This document shows, piece by piece, positions 21,921-26,224 of a stretch of DNA of 26,224 nucleotides; the first letter of the stretch is position 1; every line of letters begins with the position of its first letter. Below the pieces are notes generated by a model. That model was not told where the DNA came from, did not search any database, and worked only from the letters and a program-made list of their open reading frames with translations. Source of the DNA: CAZWUK01 sp964636685 (lineage in GTDB: Bacteria > Bacillota > Clostridia > Christensenellales > CAG-138). The DNA is taken from the NCBI GenBank assembly GCA_964636685.1, contig CAZWUK010000026.1, positions 1 through 26,224 of the forward strand. Reading direction: 5' to 3'. The position numbers were made by a program, and so were the translations under genes.

Positions 21921-23611
21921 GCGCCCGCCTCTTTTTGGTCATATTGGTCATACATGGGCTTATGAAGCGATTTTTTATGCCGGCTGCCCGTGACGACCCG
22001 TCCAAGCCCTCGGAAAAAACGACCGTTTAGCATCATCAAAAAGCCTTCCAGCATTTCGCGGGAAAAGGCGCCGTTCGTGCCGCGCCACAGCGAGCGATAC
22101 GGCATTTGCAGGGCAACGCCGATATACAGCGCTTCGTTGCGCTTGCCGAGTAACTGGCAGACTCGCCGCGCAAGGCGTATAAAGCCGCAGAGAAAACGCG
22201 GGAACCCTTTTCGCAGCATGCCGGCGCCCACTGTATCGTTCATGGTGAGCGGACGCGAAAGATCGAGCGTGCGCGCGGGTATTTCATGCCCAAGCAGCGC
22301 AGAGAACGCTTCGTCTGTGATATGCTTTACATCCGCCCTTTCATAGGCGGCGAGTTGGGCGGGACAACGCTCCGGCGCCGCCCCATCCAGCGCGACAACG
22401 GTAGAAAGCGGCGTATCCGTACAGGAGGTGCCGGCATAGAGCACATAGCTGCCCGCCTGCGTACGCCAACCGTGCGCGCTCGTATCCCAATATTGGAACG
22501 CCCGTTCCGGCGTCGGGATGACGACGCGTTTGGACTCGCCTGCTTGCAGCTGCAGTTTTTCAAAGCCGGCAAGCGTACGCTTGGGACGGTATATGCCAGC
22601 CGTCTTTGATGCAACGTAAAGCTGCACAACCTCCGCGCCCGCACGTTCACCGGTGTTGGTTATCGTGAGCGACGCTTTCCCGTCCGCAAAGGAAAGATCC
22701 GATAGTGCGAAGGCGGTATACGAAAGCCCAAAGCCAAAGGGATAGCGGACGGGGACGTTTGCCGACAGATAGTAGCGGTAGCCGACGTACAGCCCCTCGC
22801 GGTATTCTGTGGTAATCGGACCGCCGGGAAACACGCCGCAGGCAGGCGTATCCTCATAGCGGAACGGATAGGATTCCGCGAGCTTGCCGGAGGGATTGAT
22901 CCGTCCGGTCAGCACGTCCGCAGCGGCGCCTGCGATGGCTTGACCGCCCAGGTTGCAATGCAGGATCGCTTTTGTCTGCGTTTCCCAGTCCATTTCGACA
23001 GGAGAGCCGCAGGAAAGGAGCGCGACGATGCGCGGATTGGTCTTGTGAAGCGCGGACAGCAGCGCCAATTGATTCTCCGGTATACGCATGTGCGTTCGAT
23101 CCACACCCTCCGCCTCGGAGTATTCATCCAGACCCAGATACAGCAGCACAACGTCCGCCTGTTGCGCGAGCGCGCATGCCTTGCGTACAAGACGGTCGCT
23201 GCCGCCGCCGTAGCGCCGGAAGCCCTGCGCATAGCCGACGATGGACAGACCGGCCGTTTCCAGCTCATGATAGTCATTCAACCGCGTCGGGTTGACGAGC
23301 GAACTGCCGGCGCCCTGATAACGCGGCGTTTTGGCAAAGTCGCCGATTACGGCAACGCGCGTGCCGGCCGCAAGCGGCAATATCTGCGCTTCGTTTTTGA
23401 GGAGCACGATCGACTCGGCGGCTGCCCGCCTTGCAAGCGCGTGATGTGCGGCAAAGTCAACCGGGGCGGCGTGGCCGACGCCGCTTTGCACGGCAAACGT
23501 CGCATCCAGCAGCTCATCAAGGCGCGCGTCCAGCTCGGCTTCGTCAAGCGCGCCGGATAATACCGCCTGCATCACGTCGCGGTCAGCCTCGTTTCCGGCG
23601 GGGAAGATCAC
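21917..23611 (-). pseudogene. N-terminally truncated GH3 beta-glucosidase-like protein
   Basis: 564 residues from a GTG at 23611 with no ribosome site; an in-frame TAA lies 12 bases upstream. The frame begins at VIFPAGNEADRDVMQAV, which in complete GH3 enzymes is the end of the first barrel domain. The roughly 300-residue TIM barrel with the catalytic nucleophile Asp is absent. The remaining parts are well kept: the alpha/beta sandwich domain (about 48-245; YQGAGSS, SEAEGVDR, GRINPSGKLAES), the FGFGLSYTAF motif, a fibronectin-III-like domain (about 302-372) and a C-terminal tail. Without the barrel it should be catalytically dead. The cause may be a real deletion or a misassembly at 23612-23671. 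It could also be a separately expressed non-catalytic domain, but that is less likely. Confidence 0.75.
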
Positions 23612-23671
23612 AAAGCTTTACCCGCGAAAATGCCGGATGGCAGGGTTCTCAAAGGCCCTTCGATTTGGGGA

Positions 23672-25225
23672 TCAATCACGCTGCAGCGCGTAAAGCTCGT
23701 CTATACTCATGCCGAAGCGCGTTTGCACGAACTGCCGGAAGTATTCAAGCGGTACATAATACAATTCTTTTTCCTTTGTACCAAAAGCGTTGTTGAACAT
23801 CCTATGCGTCGTATCCAAATCGGGCTCCTCTCCGCCCTTTTCATCCGTGGCGGGATAGAAAAGATAAGAGCAGTTTTCGCCTCCCTTTTCCAGCGATATG
23901 TGATATTTCCCCTCGCTCTCGTGATAGGTGATACGGAGACCGTATCCGTTCACATCGGTATCGATAAACTCGATGTTCCAGTCGCCGTTAAACGCGCCCC
24001 ACTCTGGCCGATGTATCGCCACGGATGCGTAGTGCGGGTCACGTTCCTCATATACGCAGCACACGGCAGCCTCGTCAAAGCTGAAGCCCAACTTGGCAAA
24101 CGGGGTTTCACCGTCCGCGCCCCCGTCCGTGCCGGCAGGCGTCTGCGGTGCGTACGGCAGCTCGTACAGCTCTGCCGCGGTCATGTCAAAGGCGTCTGCA
24201 AGGGCGGCGATGTGGAAACGGACGGGTTCAAGCAGCAGATCCTTGTCTGCGACGTCGGGGAATATGGCGCGAACGTGCGCCTCGGCGCTCGACCGGCTCT
24301 CATTGTCAACGCTAAAACTGCCGTCGGCAACAAAGTACAGATAGTTCAGCACAAAAGCACCGTCCTTGTTTGCCTGAATGACATAGGCGTCGTGTTCCGG
24401 GTAATACCCGATATCGACCTTATAACCGTTCTGCCCGAAGACGGTGCGGACACAGTTTTGTATCCAGTCTTCCCCGGGATAACCCCATTCAGTATGGTTT
24501 ATACGAACAGAAACCTGCTCGCCGTCATATATCGCCTGCGCTCCATCCATATGGAACCCGAATTCGGCAAGCGTTGCCGCTATGGTAAAATCCCGAGCCT
24601 CCAGATTTTGATAGATCTCCGTCAAGGGAGCATAGCGCACCTGGCAGCCGCTAAGATACAGCCGCTTGAGACTTGTGAGAGCAGCGAGCGGCATGAGGTC
24701 GGCTATAGCCGAATTGTTGAGCCAGAGACATTCAAGAGCGGTGAGGTTTGAAAGCGCGGAATAGTCCTGTGCAGCGCAACCGGTCAGCACAAGTGCTTTT
24801 AAATTCTTTAGGCCGGCGAGCGGCGTGACATCGGCGATCGGGTTTTCGGAAAGCGCCAGGAGCGTGAGCTGATTCAACCCCGCAAGCGGAGAAATATCGG
24901 TGATTGCATGATAGGATAGATCAAGGCTTTCCAGGCTCGTAAAATACTCAAGACCATGGATATCCGTTATTTGCATTTCTTCAGAAAGATAGCGCTGCCA
25001 GTCAAAGCTGAGATCCAGCCTTGTCACGGCCTCCGCTTCCGCCTGTGTGATACTGCCCATGGGCTTGCCTAGCGCGCCGCATATCATCGACTCCAGCGCA
25101 GGGTCGGCAAACACGATTGGTTCCTGTGTCGGCGCGCTTCCCTCGATTCCCTTTTCGGACGCGCCACAGGCGGTGAGGGAAAGCAGCATAACCAGCGAGG
25201 ATAACAATGCGGTTATTTTCTTCAC
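23672..25225 (-). CDS. Leucine-rich-repeat lipoprotein with duplicated C-terminal domain
   Basis: 517 residues from a GTG at 25225 (AAAGGAG 9 bases upstream); the longer frame upstream crosses the promoter region. Signal peptide with lipobox LTAC (Cys20). Five or six internalin-like 22-residue leucine-rich repeats cover about 87-210 (LESLDLSYHAITDISPLAGL, LTLLALSENPIADVTPLAGL). Two copies of an unrecognised domain follow, about 219-356 and 376-514, joined by a Gly/Thr linker (TPAGTDGGADGE). Shared positions include LAEFGF/FAKLGF, NHTEWG/HRPEWG, QNGYKVDIGYY/VNGYGLRITYH, LNYLYFVAD/CSYLFYPAT and MTAAELYEL/MSIDELYAL. Likely a surface binding protein. Its stop lies 60 bases from the truncated GH3 gene. 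Confidence 0.88.
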   Translation of the reverse strand: MKKITALLSSLVMLLSLTACGASEKGIEGSAPTQEPIVFADPALESMICGALGKPMGSITQAEAEAVTRLDLSFDWQRYLSEEMQITDIHGLEYFTSLESLDLSYHAITDISPLAGLNQLTLLALSENPIADVTPLAGLKNLKALVLTGCAAQDYSALSNLTALECLWLNNSAIADLMPLAALTSLKRLYLSGCQVRYAPLTEIYQNLEARDFTIAATLAEFGFHMDGAQAIYDGEQVSVRINHTEWGYPGEDWIQNCVRTVFGQNGYKVDIGYYPEHDAYVIQANKDGAFVLNYLYFVADGSFSVDNESRSSAEAHVRAIFPDVADKDLLLEPVRFHIAALADAFDMTAAELYELPYAPQTPAGTDGGADGETPFAKLGFSFDEAAVCCVYEERDPHYASVAIHRPEWGAFNGDWNIEFIDTDVNGYGLRITYHESEGKYHISLEKGGENCSYLFYPATDEKGGEEPDLDTTHRMFNNAFGTKEKELYYVPLEYFRQFVQTRFGMSIDELYALQRD

Positions 25226-25354
25226 GATGAAACTCCTTTCAAACGCTCTTTTTAATAGACACATTGCAGTTATCCGAACGGTAAAGATTGATTTGTCGGT
25301 TGTCGTAAAGCGGTGATACAGCGCAGGGAAATCCATCCAGCCCCGCGAATTTAG

Positions 25355-25378
25355 ACTGCCATATATTTTCTTGGCAGT
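25355..25378. promoter_or_regulatory. Inverted repeat in divergent promoter region
   Basis: ACTGCCA (25355-25361) and TGGCAGT (25372-25378) form a 7-bp inverted repeat with a 10-base AT-rich centre. The right arm overlaps the -35 box of the plus-strand promoter, as an operator would. Confidence 0.4.
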
Positions 25379-25400
25379 ACTATACCACATCACCTATAAT
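25371..25400 (+). promoter_or_regulatory. Plus-strand promoter between LRR lipoprotein and DUF3795 gene
   Basis: TTGGCA (25371-25376), an 18-base spacer and TATAAT (25395-25400). It points to the DUF3795 gene 250 bases away. Confidence 0.5.
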
Positions 25401-25652
25401 TGGGAAAGAGGGTTTCTCAGCACTTTTTGAATACGGATCGGCGTAGGCTGGGACGATGTGTCAACGATGGGGCTGCCTGCCGGATCGGCTTTCGCAGCAG
25501 TGCTCAATGTTATAGTGATTTGTATAAGGCGAACAGCGGCAGCCTTGTGCTCGGAAAGGTTCAAATAAGAAAAGCGGAGTAAAAATTAAAATTTGACGCT
25601 GTCAAGCGCTGGCTGGGCAGACGATAAAAACGAAATACCAAGGAGAGAGCGT

Positions 25653-25997
25653 ATGGAAAAAAGAATTGCTTACTGTGGGCTGGACTGCGAACAATGCGAC
25701 GCCTATCTTGCCACCATCCACAACGACGATGCTCTGCGGGAAAGGACGGCAAAGCTTTGGGCGGAGATGAATCACGCACCCATCACGCCGGAGATGATTC
25801 ACTGCATGGGCTGCCGTGTGGACGGCGTAAAAACACCCTACTGTGAAAGCCTGTGCCAAATACGCAAGTGCGCCATGAAAAAAGGCGTTGCCACCTGCGG
25901 CGGCTGCACAAAGCTTGCGGACTGCAATCTTGTCGGCGCGGTTCTTGAATATAGCGCGGACGCACGGAGAAACCTTGAGAAAGGACAAGCCCTGTAA
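25653..25997 (+). CDS. Cysteine-rich DUF3795 protein
   Basis: 114 residues from the ATG at 25653 (AAGGAGAGAG upstream). It opens with the family motif AYCGLDCEQCDAY and carries 11 Cys residues: 8, 12, 15, 51, 54, 64, 68, 73, 82, 85 and 91. The later pairs (CMGC, CGGC) suggest bound zinc or an iron-sulphur cluster. DUF3795 proteins are common in anaerobes and their function is unknown. No signal peptide, so it is cytoplasmic. It is apparently a single-gene unit; the structured RNA and terminator begin about 10 bases after its stop. Confidence 0.92.
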   Translation: MEKRIAYCGLDCEQCDAYLATIHNDDALRERTAKLWAEMNHAPITPEMIHCMGCRVDGVKTPYCESLCQIRKCAMKKGVATCGGCTKLADCNLVGAVLEYSADARRNLEKGQAL

Positions 25998-26006
25998 AGA
26001 CTAAGC

Positions 26007-26186
26007 GATGCTTTCCCTAGCGTGAAAACTGCTGCACGGGACAAGGTGAAAAACACGGAAACAGGGCCGGCAGACCGCAAGCGTCCGGCGACTGTAAAAA
26101 GCTGGCCACAGACGTTTTCGCGAAAGCTGAAGCGCCGGGTTATTCTTTGACATCATTACCATGTGGGGCTGCCACAAATCAGCATA
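26007..26186 (+). promoter_or_regulatory. Structured RNA, possible divergent cobalamin riboswitch
   Basis: About 180 bases closed by a possible P1 stem ATGCT (26008-26012) / AGCAT (26181-26185). In cobalamin-riboswitch order one sees GGGACAAGGTGAAAA (26038-26052), ACAG (26061-26064) pairing with CTGT of GACTGTAA (26092-26095), GCCACAG (26105-26111), CGCGAAAGC, and a B12-box-like end CCATGTGGGGCTGCCACAA. An extra hairpin (GCCGG / CCGGC, 26066-26089) sits where the family has CCCGC, and several consensus bases differ, so the class is not certain. A terminator directly follows, as in a transcriptional riboswitch. The controlled gene would be outside the window. Confidence 0.45.
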
Positions 26187-26187
26187 C

Positions 26188-26219
26188 AAAAAAAAAGAAT
26201 CCTGCGGGATTCTTTTTTT
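26188..26219 (+). terminator. Strong intrinsic terminator
   Basis: GAATCC (26197-26202) / GGATTC (26207-26212) with flanking A9 and T7 runs that extend the stem. It ends the DUF3795 transcript or acts as the expression platform of the RNA before it. Confidence 0.85.
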
Positions 26220-26224
26220 CTGGA

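Larger units (their letters stand above)
25226..25652. other. Divergent intergenic region
   Basis: 427 bases with no supported gene. It holds a plus-strand promoter (25371-25400) overlapping an inverted repeat. The 250 bases between that promoter and the DUF3795 start show no clear coding signal; a long 5' leader or a missed small RNA is possible. Confidence 0.5.

Noticed and set aside
26001..26187. c-di-GMP or c-di-AMP riboswitch at the right end
   Set aside because: Only short fragments (GGTGAA, GGAAAC, GCAAGCG) resemble these classes; the order of motifs and the B12-box-like end fit cobalamin better.

Overview
The window reads as a piece of a moderately GC-rich Bacillota chromosome, most likely a gut-type Clostridia (Christensenellales/Oscillospirales-like). 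This rests on Gram-positive style ribosome sites (AGGAGG), sigma-A type promoters, many lipobox lipoproteins (LVSC, LTGC, FAAC, LTAC), a DUF134-NifX fusion, a 7TM histidine-kinase-like sensor and zinc-ribbon membrane proteins. The genus cannot be fixed from sequence alone. A run of exactly 100 Ns at 14762-14861 shows it is a scaffolded draft assembly. Almost all genes are on the minus strand.

Left part (1-6610): a beta-helix lipoprotein, a small zinc-ribbon membrane protein and a lipid-anchored serpin (all minus). Then comes a plus-strand DUF134-NifX fusion with a His/Cys-rich tail, driven by a promoter that sits inside a perfect inverted repeat. It converges on an HdeD-like membrane protein. 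A small helical protein (plus) ends in a perfect 14-bp hairpin.

Middle (6640-15522): an ABC ATPase and an FtsX/MacB-type permease with a long coiled-coil insert form an operon. TrmO (tRNA t6A37 methylation) and a small membrane protein follow, from a consensus promoter. Two related surface proteins come next, a zinc-ribbon/TM protein and a lipoprotein that share a C-terminal domain. An orphan degenerate receiver-domain protein lies at 15139-15522.

Regulatory and enzyme block (15722-21110): a tightly overlapped three-gene signalling operon encodes a 7TM pseudo-kinase sensor, a soluble PAS histidine kinase and a LuxR-type response regulator. Next is a MarR-pirin-nitroreductase operon with two operator-like copies spaced 20 bp apart over its own promoter.

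Right part (21240-26224): a GtrA-like membrane protein overlaps a GH3 glycosidase that lacks its whole N-terminal catalytic domain. Then come an LRR lipoprotein carrying a tandem-duplicated domain, a cysteine-rich DUF3795 protein (plus) and, at the edge, a structured RNA with cobalamin-riboswitch-like motifs followed by a strong terminator.

The strongest candidates for something under-described are the split sensor/kinase/regulator operon with its downstream pseudo-receiver, the duplicated C-terminal domain in the LRR lipoprotein, the symmetrical operator of the DUF134-NifX gene, and the paired zinc-ribbon/lipocalin-like proteins. No CRISPR array, tRNA, rRNA, transposase or phage gene was seen.
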